A DNA stretch of 27,190 bases from Skeletonema tropicum (GCA_037178625.1 JAWZXG010000080.1:1-27190), one strand, 5' to 3'. Positions 1 through 9,212 are shown, numbered from the stretch's first letter. The notes: a model not told the origin generated them from the letters alone. Made by a program: numbers and translations.

Positions 1-251
1 CCTAACCCTAACCCTAACCCTAACCTAACCCTAACCCTAACCCTAACCCTAACCCTAACCCTAACCCTAACCCTAACCCTAACCCTAACCCTAACCCTAA
101 CCCTAACCCTAACCCTAACCCTAACCCTAACCCTAACCCTAACCCTAACCCTAACCCTAACCCTAACCCTAACCCTAACCCTAACCCTAACCCTAACCCT
201 AACCCTAACCCTAACCCTAACCCTAACCCTAACCCTAACCCTAACCCTAAC
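1..251. repeat. Telomere repeat array, (CCCTAA)n
   Basis: About 42 head-to-tail copies of CCCTAA (TTAGGG on the other strand) run from the first base to 251. The only irregularity I see is one five-base unit, CCTAA, at about 24-28. The C-rich strand reads 5' to 3' into the window, which is the orientation expected at the left end of a eukaryotic chromosome, where the G-rich strand points outward. The array stops abruptly at CTAAC and non-telomeric sequence begins with TGAGACATG. The absence of degenerate units near the inner edge suggests a fairly young array. Confidence 0.97.
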
Positions 252-257
252 TGAGAC

Positions 258-2519
258 ATGGGAACTGGTTTTCCTTCGGAATCTAACGAGATCCTTTGCC
301 ATTTCTTGGGATACTCTGAGACCGTTGGTCACAGTATGACGTTCATGGTATACAACCCCGAGACCCATTCCATCCTTTATCGGTCGAGCATTCGAGCGGA
401 GAACGAGAATGATATCAAGAAATCACCTATCCCACCTCATAACAATCCAGATCAGCGAGATACTCATCAGCAATGGCATGATGCCTTCCCAACTATTGAG
501 GAGTTTGTGCCTTCTCCCGAGGATGCAACTGAGCCAGCAACAGTTCGTCCAGAAGTTCCAACAACTGCCACAAATCGTGATGGAACACCACTTCGTCGTA
601 GTCCAAGATGGCGAGTCCAGTCCACCGACAAGGAAGCAACCTCTACTTCTTCCAATACTACTCCACACAGCCGTAGCCGCAGCCGTAATCGCAAGAAGAG
701 TGATGAAGATGGGGGAGCAACCGCTGGGAAACCCAATCAGAACCAACCATCAGCTAAGCCATCCAACTTGAACCAGCTGAAATCTGATGAACTTGTGGGG
801 AGGACTGTCCTTTTGAGAACTCGCGACGATGGGCAACGTTTCAGAGCTGAAATAGTCGGTATTCTTGAGGATTTCGAGGGGCAACGAGATAGCAACCCTG
901 AGCTGATCAAATTCAAATGCCGTGTTGGGGATGCAAAGTTTGATGAGATTGTTGATTACAACGATATGCTGGGACTCATTGAGGAGCAAGTACAGAATGA
1001 GGATGGTATTTGGAGATTTAGGCAGATCAAGGGGCATACGAAGCCATGTAGGCGCAGTGATAAGCCCAAGATTCTGATCGAGTGGGAATCTGGGGAGGTG
1101 ACGTTGGAACCTGTCTACAATATTGCAATCAAGGATAGATGGATTGTTGCTGAGTACGCCAGAGACAACAACCTTGTTGAGGAGTGGGATGAAATATGGC
1201 CAAGCTTGAGACTGCGCAATGCTGCCAAGAATGCGAAGAAACTAATTCGTATGATCAATGCCGCAAAGCGACTCTCCCACAAGTCAGCTCCTGTCTACAT
1301 GTACGGGCATCGAGTTCCCCGCAATCACGATGAAGCTATGGAGTTGGATAGGATCAACAAGAACAACAAGTGGCTTAAGAGTGAAGAATTGGAGAAGGAG
1401 CAGCTGTTCCAGTACAAGACGTTCAAGGACTATGGCCATAGATCGAAGGGTAGACCTCCTGAAGGATACAAGAGAATCACTCTTCATTTTGTGTATGCGG
1501 TGAAGCATGACGGTCGATACAAGTCCCGAGTTGTTGCTGGAGGCCATCTCACCGATACACCCGTTGAAAGTGTCTACTCTGGTGTTGTTTCTCTCCGTGG
1601 GATTCGTTTCGTCATCTTTCTTGCAGAGCTAAATGGGCTACAAGTCTATCAGACGGATGTGGGAAATGCGTATCTCGAAGCATACACCAAGGAGAAGGTC
1701 TATGTTATTGCCGGTCCCGAATTCCAGAATCTTGAGGGGCATATCCTTGTTATTGTTAAGGCACTCTACGGACTCAAGAGTTCAGGTTTACGCTGGTATG
1801 AACGTTTTGCTGACGTCCTGAGAGAGATGGGTTTCGTTCAGTGTCCCGCAGAACCTGAGATTTGGATGCGAGCGCATCGCAAGGATGGTTCTATTATTTG
1901 GCCCAGTGACAACAAGGATGAAGGTGGCAATGGTTCTTCCGCTAGCTCCACAAGACCTTCAACTACCTCCAAGTACCCAGTTCCCACCAATGATGGTTCG
2001 TATTACGAGTACATTGCGACTTACGTGGATGACTTGACTATCGCATCTAGGGACGCGATGAAGATTACGGAAACGCTAGAAAAGAAGTACAAGTTCAAAT
2101 TGAAAGGAACCGAGCCTCTCAAATTCCTGCTTGGATGTGACTACTTCCGTGATGAAGATGGTGTTCTGTGTCAAGCTCCCAAGAAATACATCGAGAAGAT
2201 GTCAGAGTCATATGAGCGTTTCTTTGGGGAGAAGCCGCCGCGTAAGGTATCATCACCGCTGGAGAAGGGAGATCATCCTGAACTCGACGATTCAGATTTC
2301 CTGGATGAAAATGAGACGAGGATCTATCAGTCCATGATTGGCTCCGCTCAATGGGTAGTTTCTATCGGTCGTTTCAATGGGGAACACAATCCATCCGATG
2401 TATTGAGCAAGCACTGGGGATATCAAGTCGTATGGCCACTATTGCGACCACTTTTATTTTGGAAAGGCGACACAATGGATATTATCAGAGAAAAGAAAAA
2501 GAAAACTGTCGAATCGTAG
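258..2519 (+). pseudogene. Copia polyprotein fragment: integrase end and reverse transcriptase, RNase H core deleted
   Basis: The ORF has 753 codons. Residues about 5-45 resemble the integrase-to-RT part of copia Pol (HFLGYSETVGHSMTF, then YRSSIR). Residues about 55-165 are a low-complexity, Pro/Ser/Arg-rich linker. Reverse transcriptase spans about 405-690 and keeps its catalytic aspartates: D467 in YQTDVGNAYLEA, and D591/D592 in YVDD (589-592). A Ser-rich insertion lies at about 555-580. After QWVVSIGRF (ending at residue 706, about nt 2375) the protein jumps to NGEHNPSDVLSKHWGY, which in the family lies at the far end of RNase H. The RNase H core, usually some 200 residues, is therefore absent, yet the frame is kept. 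The ATG at 258 is only the first Met after an in-frame TGA at 252, so it is not a natural start. The fragment is non-autonomous. An RT-only protein could be made if a promoter were captured, but nothing shows one. Confidence 0.85.
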
Positions 2520-2524
2520 GGGAG
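2519..2524 (+). other. Polypurine tract-like GGGGAG before the 3' LTR
   Basis: GGGGAG overlaps the stop codon region of the copia ORF and is followed directly by TGACA. The same 11 bases, GGGGAGTGACA, occur at 10295-10305, after the second copia tail. In LTR retrotransposons a purine tract next to the 3' LTR primes plus-strand DNA synthesis. The assignment rests on position and on the repeat of the junction in two elements. Confidence 0.6.
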
Positions 2525-2760
2525 TGACACAGGAAATGATATTTCGTGTATTTACGGATTCTTACAGTTATGGTATGTTAGGGGTAACATACGGTCTATG
2601 TAGATAGAGATTGCGTTAGGAGCGATTCCATCGTTCTTCTCCCAATAAAGGAAAGAAAAATAAACATAAAGACGTCGTTTGTCGACAACGTGCTGTCTTC
2701 TCCGTAGAAGAACACAACCTGCTATTACTACGCAACTCTCTTGTCCTGTATCATCTACAG
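2525..2760 (+). repeat. Probable 3' LTR remnant
   Basis: The stretch starts TGACA right after the purine tract, as an LTR should. It contains AATAAA-like polyadenylation signals in CCCAATAAAGG (about 2641-2651) and AATAAAC nearby. CTTCTCCCAATAA recurs at about 10568-10580, in the other LTR-like stretch. A perfect 8-bp inverted repeat with a four-base loop lies at 2573-2592. No second LTR copy exists here, so the right end is a guess. Confidence 0.45.
2573..2592. repeat. Short inverted repeat (8-bp arms, GGGG loop)
   Basis: GTATGTTA (2573-2580) and TAACATAC (2585-2592) are exact reverse complements around GGGG. It could form a small hairpin in the LTR RNA or be a dimeric protein site. Its role is unknown. 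Confidence 0.6.
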
Positions 2761-3547
2761 TGATTAAGAGCGGCCTCTGCACCCTCTGCTGGAGATCGCT
2801 TACGAAGCTTTCGAGTGGAGCGGCTGGTGGCAGAAGAAGAAGTGCTGGAGGTAGCACGCTCGTTTGTAAATCCAAATTTCATAGTAATGGCCGAGTAGTA
2901 ATCGAATTGAATAATATTTTGACAAAAAATTATGAGAGGTCAAAAAGGGCGAATATGTTGTTGAGGAAAGGCGAAAAATACTGCCGGAAGCAAAGAAAAG
3001 CAGATCAAGGGAACATATATTGATTCCTATGTTGAAATATCTTACAAAATATCGACTTCGACCACATCATCACCAAAAGATCCCACAAAGAACACGCGGG
3101 CAGAATATTTCACCACATCATCACCAATAGATGCCACAAAGAACACGCGGGCAGAATATTAGTGTCAACTTGACAGATATAGAGAACTGTGATGGGCAAA
3201 AGAAGTGAAGAAAAACACATCATCAGAGCGATCTAGCTCTGCTCTAATAGCCCTATTGGCTTGTTGCAGAAAAAATGTAACACAATACACACCTTACAAA
3301 GTAAATCGGATAAATTATGGGACAATTTTTTTTGACAATGGCTTATAAAAACAATACTAATTCCTACGTGTGAAAAATCTGACGTGTCATACTGACATCA
3401 TCATTCCTTGTAGGGAACTTCAAGGAGACATCACATCATCACCGAACTTCAAGACACAAAAACAGCAGAGAACCGGCACTCTCATATCATTGGAGCAGCT
3501 ATCGAAGCGCAAACATCACAAAAAACATCAAAAAACATAACATCATC
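2761..3547. other. Intergenic stretch upstream of the three-exon gene
   Basis: No convincing gene is seen. An open frame at 2679-3023 lacks an ATG at its start, has no recognisable content and probably reflects chance. The stretch holds a 51-bp tandem duplication (3061-3161). Further right, at about 3360-3547, it becomes rich in CATCAT and ACTTCAAG motifs; GAACTTCAAG occurs twice (about 3416 and 3444). The part just before 3548 should contain the promoter and 5' leader of the downstream gene, but I can point to no specific promoter element. Confidence 0.5.
3061..3161. repeat. Tandem duplication, 51-bp period
   Basis: Two copies, 3061-3111 and 3112-3161, begin ACCACATCATCACCAA and end CGCGGGCAGAATATT. 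They differ at only two internal bases (AAAAGATCCC against AATAGATGCC), so the duplication is recent. The period is 51, a multiple of three, but neither strand has a long ORF here. Confidence 0.9.
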
Positions 3548-6500
3548 ATGACAAGAACAACAGCATCCGCCGCCATCGAAGCTAATACAAAAGAAGCTGC
3601 AAACGTCGCTTCCAACCAAGATGCCACCACAACGCCGACCATGCCGCCAAATGATGCTGCTGAATGTGTTGCCGAAACCGCTGCAAACAAGCCCATCAAC
3701 AACACGGAAGCGTCGTCCATCAAACCCAGCAAAAAAGTCAACGAGCAAATCGCTACATTAGAAATCAACGAAAAGGAGAGGAAGGAACTGTTCGATTCGC
3801 ACGTTTCCAAAGCACCAGCAGTGCACATGGCTTTTGGTGTTGTATTGTGTTTCGTCAACATTACAGACGGCGACATAATCAACCTGAACGTTAACCAGGC
3901 AGCACCACAAGACAAGAGGATTAACACACTACTAAAATCCTTTACAACGCATTCAGAAACAGAAATGAAATCATTCAGCAACGACAAAATGGTCGCTTAT
4001 TTCTGTTGTAAATCTGGCTTCGACAAAAAGGACTTCAATAGCTATGTAAGTGTTCAAAACTGCGTCGTTTCAACATAAATTTGTGTTGATAGCAAAATTA
4101 TTCTCGACTAACTCGAAGAGGACAGCCGAAATAAAAATGTAATGAGTTCAAGTTTATTACGATCAAGTCACTAACAACCCAATCTTGTATTCATTGTTAC
4201 AATACAATTCATCTACAGGAATTAAGCGAAACTGTGTCGGCCTTTCAAACTGCTCTTAATGGAGTAAACAAATCAGGTAAAATGAGTGTGAGTCCATTTG
4301 CAGTGAACGAAGCTGTAACAAATATTATAACAGCTCTCCGCAAAGCATCTATCGAAAGTACCGAGATCAAGGAAGCTCTTACTGCTGATGTTACAACAGT
4401 GAACGGTCAAAAAAAACTACTCCGTATCGCAAGAAAGAAGGGATGGTTCGAAAAAGGAAAGGGGGACAGGGTTCAAGTAGCTGACAGAGATGGGGTCGAT
4501 GGCATGTTGATATTCCGCGATGCATTCAGTAGCGCCTTGTCGTTCTTTTGGGCTAGCATTGAAGGCAATCATCGCGTAATCACTGGTGCAGCCGCTCTGC
4601 ATAAATGCAAACCCAGACATGATTCACCCATCAAGATTGCGAGGAGAGGGGAAGATCATTTCTTGACAGGTCAAGATATAGGCGTTGAGTCAGTAGACCC
4701 ATTGGAAGAACTACACGCTGGTAGTACATCACTGGTCACTCATTTCAACACTCCGATATATGTCGACGTACTCGGGTCCAAATTACAAGCAACAGAGCTT
4801 GCTACAGCAAAGACGCTCGAGAGGCAGCTACTACTCTCCATTAGTAAGACAATTGCCGATGAAAAACATGCATCGTCTCAAGCAACACTAGCTATTGGGT
4901 ACTCTCAAGTAGCAATCAGGTTTTCACCCGACAAAGACAAAATCGCACAAAAGTCTGACGGTTCGTTCTACTGCGATGGCGAGGAAATCGAGGAGAAGTT
5001 CAACAAAGATATTCTCGACCCAAAAGATGGTGCTTTTCAATCAAACAATGTACTGAACGACTATGTCAACAACTCATCTCCGTTTGGAGAACCTCTCAAA
5101 CGAGTACTGTCGACGCTACACTTCAATGAGGAAGACACAGACGCTAGGATCGCCTTGCCTGCATGGATGAACGCCAACACAGCTATGCAAAGTGCAGAAG
5201 CGAAGAGTGTGAAGAGAGCAATGTCTGAACTAATTGGAACTGCCAATGCGACAGTCATGAGATTCTCAGAGAGGGAGAAGCAGGCGTTACTCCTATCTAA
5301 CAAATTCTACGACAACACTAACAAACCTATGGTAAAGCTGAACGAGGAACTCGCTGAAAAATTGGGATTGGATTTGCCACAGTTGTTCGACCCAGATTCA
5401 GAGAAGAGCATCGACCTGTCTGTCCTACACTTCATTACAGAATGGATGATAGCGGCAAACATGAACAACAACCTCGAGCTACTCCAACAGGCCTTGGATA
5501 AGCTCAGTCGGGAACTTTCAAATATGGGAGAGAAGGATGTGAAAGAGTGTCTAGGTAAGCAGCAACCAAGAATAAATTTGTCGTCAATGCATTTTTATGT
5601 CGCGTCAAATCTAATCAAGTTTACACTTCTATACCATAGCTCGCTGCTACGGTTTGTTGACAGTACGTGCAATAGCGATGGTACAGATCATTGGCTATTC
5701 GTACTTCGACAAGCAAGGACGAAATAACCTCCAGAAGAAGAAAGAATTGGAACAAAGCGTTCAGAAAACATACAACATAAATGGATTGGGAGAGATGATG
5801 AGATCACAATTGGTGTACGAGTTCTTGGAAACTTACGAGAAATATGGGCTAAACTCAAGCATTGCCGAGACTCATATCACGAACAGAACCAGTGAGCTCT
5901 TACCGAAACAATTCAAAAAGTACCTGACTGAAACAAAATCTGAACAAAGAACCGATGACAAAGTTCGAAAAGCTTTCGCTTCTGCGATGCAGTCCTTGAA
6001 GGGAGGAAATGATATTAGAACATGGCAGAAACTGTTCAACAGCAAGCGAACCGAGACCCCAAAGAACCTCGAACTAGCATTATTGTTATTGTTCGGTGGC
6101 ACCATGCGTATTAGGATAGCATGTGACGTGTTATCAAAAAACCAGGAGGACGCGTTGGAAGTGGCAAAGCTAGAACTCGGTGATATTGAGTTTCATGAAA
6201 GAGAAGACGCACCTCTCTCAAACCAGTTCTGTACAAAAAAGGCATCAGCTAAAAACGCAAAGCCAACGCCTATGAAATTGGAAGACATCACTGGCGGACA
6301 GGGAGCAAGGAACTTAAGTGACGTTTGCAATGCTATGTTTAATGGAGAGACATATGAAGGCGGTATTATGATGGAGAATAATGATTTGTTAGCAGCCACC
6401 AAGGAAAAGTACAAGAAAAAGAAGAAAAGGAAGGCAGCCAAACCACCCGACGGAGCAAGCAAGAAATCAAAGCCTACGAATGCAACGCAGGGAAATATTG

Positions 6501-7201
6501 ACTCAGTGGATGAGAAAGACAGCGAGAAACAACAAAAGGAAGAGAAAGAAGATCCAATAGACGACGAGCAAGCGGTGATTACTGTGACTACCAGTAATGA
6601 CGTTGGAACTACTGGTAACGACGAGGATGACAAGACATTTGTTAGCAAACGAATGATGGATTTGGGACTGAATTGGAATGCTCTATCCGACGAAGCTCAA
6701 TCGTCATTTGTACAGGACCTCAAAAACTATTTTACTACAGTAAATGTTGATGGCAATGAGAACTACGGACAAGAACAAAAGAACTACAATGAACACTTGC
6801 CTGGGATGATTCTAGGTGACTACGAAAGCGACATTACTACAATGAGGGGAGTATTGGATAAAGCGTACAAAAACGCAAAAAACAGAAAAAAGAATGAGTA
6901 CAGCAGAGGCGTTGGTAGAATCGGCTTCAACAAGAAAGAGAGGCAGATGTGGAAGGACTGGGGAAACAACTACGGCTCAGACACAATTACTGTACGTGAT
7001 AAGATGCTCAATTTTGCAGAAACGCTAAACATTCAGGTAACACTTATCAGTGCGATGGGTACAGACTGGAGCAAAGAAGTACTGGGAGAAGAAGGAGAGC
7101 TACCAGCTTTGACAATTCTAGCGAAAACCGACAACACTGAACTTCAAAACGACAGTACCACGAATTACTATTACTACGTGCCAGAAGATCCAAGTAAATG
7201 A
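3548..7201 (+). CDS. Three-exon gene, unrecognised 1131-residue protein
   Basis: Exons 3548-4045, 4219-5554 and 5640-7201 join in one frame (498 + 1336 + 1562 = 3396 nt, stop TGA included). The introns have GTAAGT...CTACAG and GTAAGC...CATAG borders, and the frame runs through both joins (phase 0, then a GCT codon split after its first base). The ATG at 3548 is the first in exon 1. Residues 1-60 are Ala/Thr/Asn-rich and probably disordered. A long soluble, mostly helical-looking part follows. A lysine run (868-876, KYKKKKKRK) begins a highly charged stretch to about 922 and could be a nuclear localisation signal. There is no signal peptide or clear membrane segment. GNHR at 282-285, preceded by WASIE, recalls the G-x-H-R box of ParB/sulfiredoxin-like folds, but this is a weak hint. 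The product is unknown. The gene faces the minus-strand ORF at 7382-8302. Its 3' end is duplicated just downstream. Confidence 0.82.
4046..4218 (+). other. Intron 1 of the three-exon gene (173 bp)
   Basis: The donor GTAAGT at 4046 follows AGCTAT, and the acceptor ATCTACAG ends at 4218. A CTAAC at 4171-4175 is a candidate branch site. Without splicing, the exon 1 frame stops at 4078. With splicing, the frame continues directly into the long ORF of exon 2, which has no ATG at its own beginning. Confidence 0.85.
5555..5639 (+). other. Intron 2 of the three-exon gene (85 bp)
   Basis: The donor GTAAGC at 5555 follows GTGTCTAG, and the acceptor CATAG ends at 5639. Exon 2 leaves one base and exon 3 supplies two, giving a GCT (Ala) codon. 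Exon 2 and exon 3 are open in different frames (they overlap at 5654-5727), and removing 85 bp brings them into register. This is strong evidence for a real intron rather than a frameshift. Confidence 0.85.
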
Positions 7202-7348
7202 GAACAACCGGAACTGGTACAATATGGGGACAATTACAGCATCGAACTACAAAACGACAGTACAACGAATTACTATTACTGTGTGCCAGAAAATCCAAGA
7301 GTGTGAGCCTAACAAGGACTGGTACAATATAGGGACAATTACGATTAG
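7139..7348 (+). repeat. Tandem duplication of the gene's 3' end, 105-bp period
   Basis: Unit 1 (7139-7243) encodes the last 20 residues of the upstream protein plus its stop and trailer. Unit 2 (7244-7348) repeats it at a constant offset of 105 bp, with scattered substitutions. The offset equals 35 codons and both TGA stops align (7199 and 7304). Between the stops the frame stays open and would encode a second NDSTTNYYY...VPE peptide. The protein may once have ended in two such repeats, or the duplication may have copied the terminus past the stop. Confidence 0.85.
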
Positions 7349-7381
7349 TTATAGTGCTAAATATTACTACTAACAACTAAG

Positions 7382-8302
7382 TTAAAGCGCAACTTCGTCA
7401 ATTTCGGAAAATAGACTTTCTATCCTTTGAGCCTGCAAACATGACTGCAGAAAATACCTAACTTGAGACTCGAGAAGATCTGCAACAGAACGTATATTGC
7501 GAGCATCAAAATCAAAAGGAACAGGTCTAGAGAGGCAAGTTGCCAACGCGTAGATATCTAAAAGAAGAAGAAGGATATCTGCTACTGGATCTCTAACTGC
7601 TATAATGCGACGAAGAAGCTGAAGCTTATGCCGAAAAAGATGAACTTGTTCATTACTGAACTTGACCGCAGAGCTCATAGAACGTCGTGGCCTGTCACCG
7701 TATATGCCTACTTTGTTGTATTTATGACGCAAAAAGACGTCAATTTCTGATATAGCGCTGTACACAATATCACAGCTGCTTAAAGAATCACGATGTAAAG
7801 AACATAATACAGATCTCCGACGGTGAATCACACGGGAACAGCTGGACCAAAGTGATGAAGGCAATCTCCTAACTAAGCAAATATGAGAGTACACTCCTTT
7901 ACTGAATACGTCATTAAATCTTTTCACCTCTAGTACATACCAGCCGGACTGCATGATAACAACTTCCCAGAAGCGCCAAAACGCTATGTCACCCAGCGCT
8001 CGATACCTCAGAGCGAACTGACGAGCAAATTGGGTTCGAATCAAGATGCCACCGCATACATGGAACACATTTAGCGATCTACGATCACCACCGAAAAATA
8101 CTGACACGTCGATGTTGCCCAAGATGTGAAGATTAGAGCTAGAACATGATAAATCATTGACATTACAGAAATTGCTGCCCGCTGGGTTGCAATTACAGTT
8201 ACTGAGAGACAAGATCATGGACACCAGCTTGTAACGGTGTATCGGACGATTGACACATCGTCGTCGAACGCTAAGATCTAAAGATGAATATAGAAATGTC
8301 AT
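7382..8302 (-). CDS. Hypothetical protein, 306 codons
   Basis: The minus-strand ORF runs from ATG at 8302 to a stop at 7382. An in-frame TGA at 8323-8321 prevents extension upstream; a TTG at 8314 is open but is a less likely start. A 300-codon open frame is unlikely by chance here, and no comparable plus-strand ORF lies opposite. The protein is rich in Leu, Ser, Arg, Val and Cys. The N-terminal 80 residues have many Cys and Asn. The C-terminal third looks like amphipathic helices (RSVADLLESQVRYFLQ, then a tail with SLFSEIDEVAL). There is no clear signal peptide, membrane segment or known motif. A pyrimidine-rich stretch ending in CACAG on the minus strand (about 8350 down to 8332) resembles a 3' splice site and might end a 5'-leader intron. 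The gene converges on the three-exon gene with 180 bp between stops. A decayed or antisense ORF remains possible. Confidence 0.5.
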   Translation of the reverse strand: MTFLYSSLDLSVRRRCVNRPIHRYKLVSMILSLSNCNCNPAGSNFCNVNDLSCSSSNLHILGNIDVSVFFGGDRRSLNVFHVCGGILIRTQFARQFALRYRALGDIAFWRFWEVVIMQSGWYVLEVKRFNDVFSKGVYSHICLVRRLPSSLWSSCSRVIHRRRSVLCSLHRDSLSSCDIVYSAISEIDVFLRHKYNKVGIYGDRPRRSMSSAVKFSNEQVHLFRHKLQLLRRIIAVRDPVADILLLLLDIYALATCLSRPVPFDFDARNIRSVADLLESQVRYFLQSCLQAQRIESLFSEIDEVAL

Positions 8303-8545
8303 AACAAGTAACAAGAAGGTTCACAATAGAACTGTGAAATGAGAAGACAACATAAGGCCAGCGAAATGACGGAAAAAATAACATGTGTATCACTTCGGCG
8401 AGATCACGAGAAACACACAAAAGCAGGAAAGAAATGAAAAGCTCGAAACTATGTAGAAAGTGTACTTGCTAACACCTCACACAAATAATGAACACACACT
8501 CACTAGCCTACCAAGGAATGCTACACTCCAGATCAAACAAGCAAG

Positions 8546-8890
8546 ATGTACAAACAGAATAATAAGGATATCCAGTGGAGCTCCTTACAAACTTTCCTTG
8601 GAATGGAGTTGCCAATCTATACAAAAACGCAACTTCGAAATCTTATGATAGAAGCACAACAGAGCAAAACAAGAGCAAAGATAGCTATTACAAAAAGGAT
8701 AGAGAAAGAAAGAGAGGAAAAGCAAGAAGATATAATGAGGCACTATGGTACAACGATACATACACCAAAATGGTACTACTTCAAAGAGACCCAAAACGAA
8801 ACTAACATTCCAGGGACAATAATGTACATCGTATCAGAAAACGGCAAACCCGATCTAACCAATCAAAGGCAAAAAACCGACGAACGCTAA
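8546..8890 (+). CDS. Possible small hydrophilic protein, 114 codons
   Basis: An ATG ORF of 114 codons. The middle part is Lys/Glu/Arg-rich (KRIEKEREEKQEDIMRHYG) and could form a short coiled coil. The C-terminal part is more ordinary (TPKWYYFKETQNETN, then GTIMYIVSENGKP). I recognise no family. The plus strand is A-rich here, which by itself favours Lys/Asn/Gln-rich open frames, so coding status is uncertain. It would be divergent from the minus-strand 306-codon ORF, with about 240 bp between the two start codons. Confidence 0.3.
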   Translation: MYKQNNKDIQWSSLQTFLGMELPIYTKTQLRNLMIEAQQSKTRAKIAITKRIEKEREEKQEDIMRHYGTTIHTPKWYYFKETQNETNIPGTIMYIVSENGKPDLTNQRQKTDER

Positions 8891-9184
8891 GTGACTGCTG
8901 AGTCGATATCTAGGGAAACTATCTAAGTTATGCCTAGCGCTACCAATATTGATGAAGAATGCAGTAACGAGCCTTAGATGGAACAAGTACATGTGAATAT
9001 CAAATAGCGAAGTAAAAAATAAATAAGTGATAAAGACCAACTCGTTAATAATATTCGAAAGAGTAGTACTGCAAAACTCCCATCCGTTTAAATCGTAGCC
9101 AATGACAGAAGCATTCAAATGTCTTACCATCAATTCTTGCTCGGCTTCGGCCTCTATCCTATCTTGACTTGATGCTGCATCCAT
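8855..9184 (-). CDS. Doubtful small ORF, 109 codons
   Basis: The minus-strand ATG ORF begins with a hydrophilic, Glu/Ala-rich 19-residue segment (MDAASSQDRIEAEAEQELM). A GTAAGA donor-like site follows directly. The rest is Phe/Leu-rich, with a possible hydrophobic segment (NELVFITYLFFTSLFDI), and looks like the shadow composition of an A-rich opposite strand. One reading is that only the first 57 nt are a coding exon of a minus-strand gene. No downstream exon can be identified with confidence. It overlaps the end of the plus-strand 8546-8890 ORF. Confidence 0.2.
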   Translation of the reverse strand: MDAASSQDRIEAEAEQELMVRHLNASVIGYDLNGWEFCSTTLSNIINELVFITYLFFTSLFDIHMYLFHLRLVTAFFINIGSARHNLDSFPRYRLSSHLAFVGFLPLIG

Positions 9185-9212
9185 AAAAAAATCAAATGAA
9201 CTATAATATTCG

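Larger units (their letters stand above)
252..2760 (+). mobile_element. Truncated Ty1/copia-type LTR retrotransposon abutting the telomere
   Basis: This is the remnant of a copia-family element in plus orientation. The left part (5' LTR, gag, protease and most of integrase) is missing and replaced by telomere repeats. What remains is the end of integrase, a linker, reverse transcriptase and a short C-terminal tail, all in one ORF (258-2519). After it come the purine tract GGGGAG (2519-2524) and TGACA at 2525, the expected layout of a polypurine tract followed by the 3' LTR. The right boundary is uncertain, because no second LTR is present to align. I set it loosely at 2760, where a TCTACA could be an LTR terminus. 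Confidence 0.85.

Noticed and set aside
20..259. 79-codon Leu-Gly open frame on the minus strand
   Set aside because: It is a translation of the telomere hexamer in a frame without stops, not a gene.
2679..3023. 114-codon plus-strand ORF
   Set aside because: It begins at TTG, has no recognisable sequence, overlaps the LTR-like stretch and shows no splice signals that would attach it to a gene.
3482..3987. Minus-strand ORFs opposite exon 1 of the three-exon gene
   Set aside because: They are shadows of the exon. The Cys/Val/Phe/Ser-rich composition is what the reverse strand of an Ala/Thr/Asn/Lys-rich coding sequence gives.
6193..6648. 151-codon minus-strand ORF, Ser/Phe/Leu-rich
   Set aside because: It is a shadow of the Lys/Glu-rich part of exon 3.
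7047..7376. 109-codon minus-strand ORF with an internal repeat
   Set aside because: Its repeat is just the 105-bp duplication read on the opposite strand.
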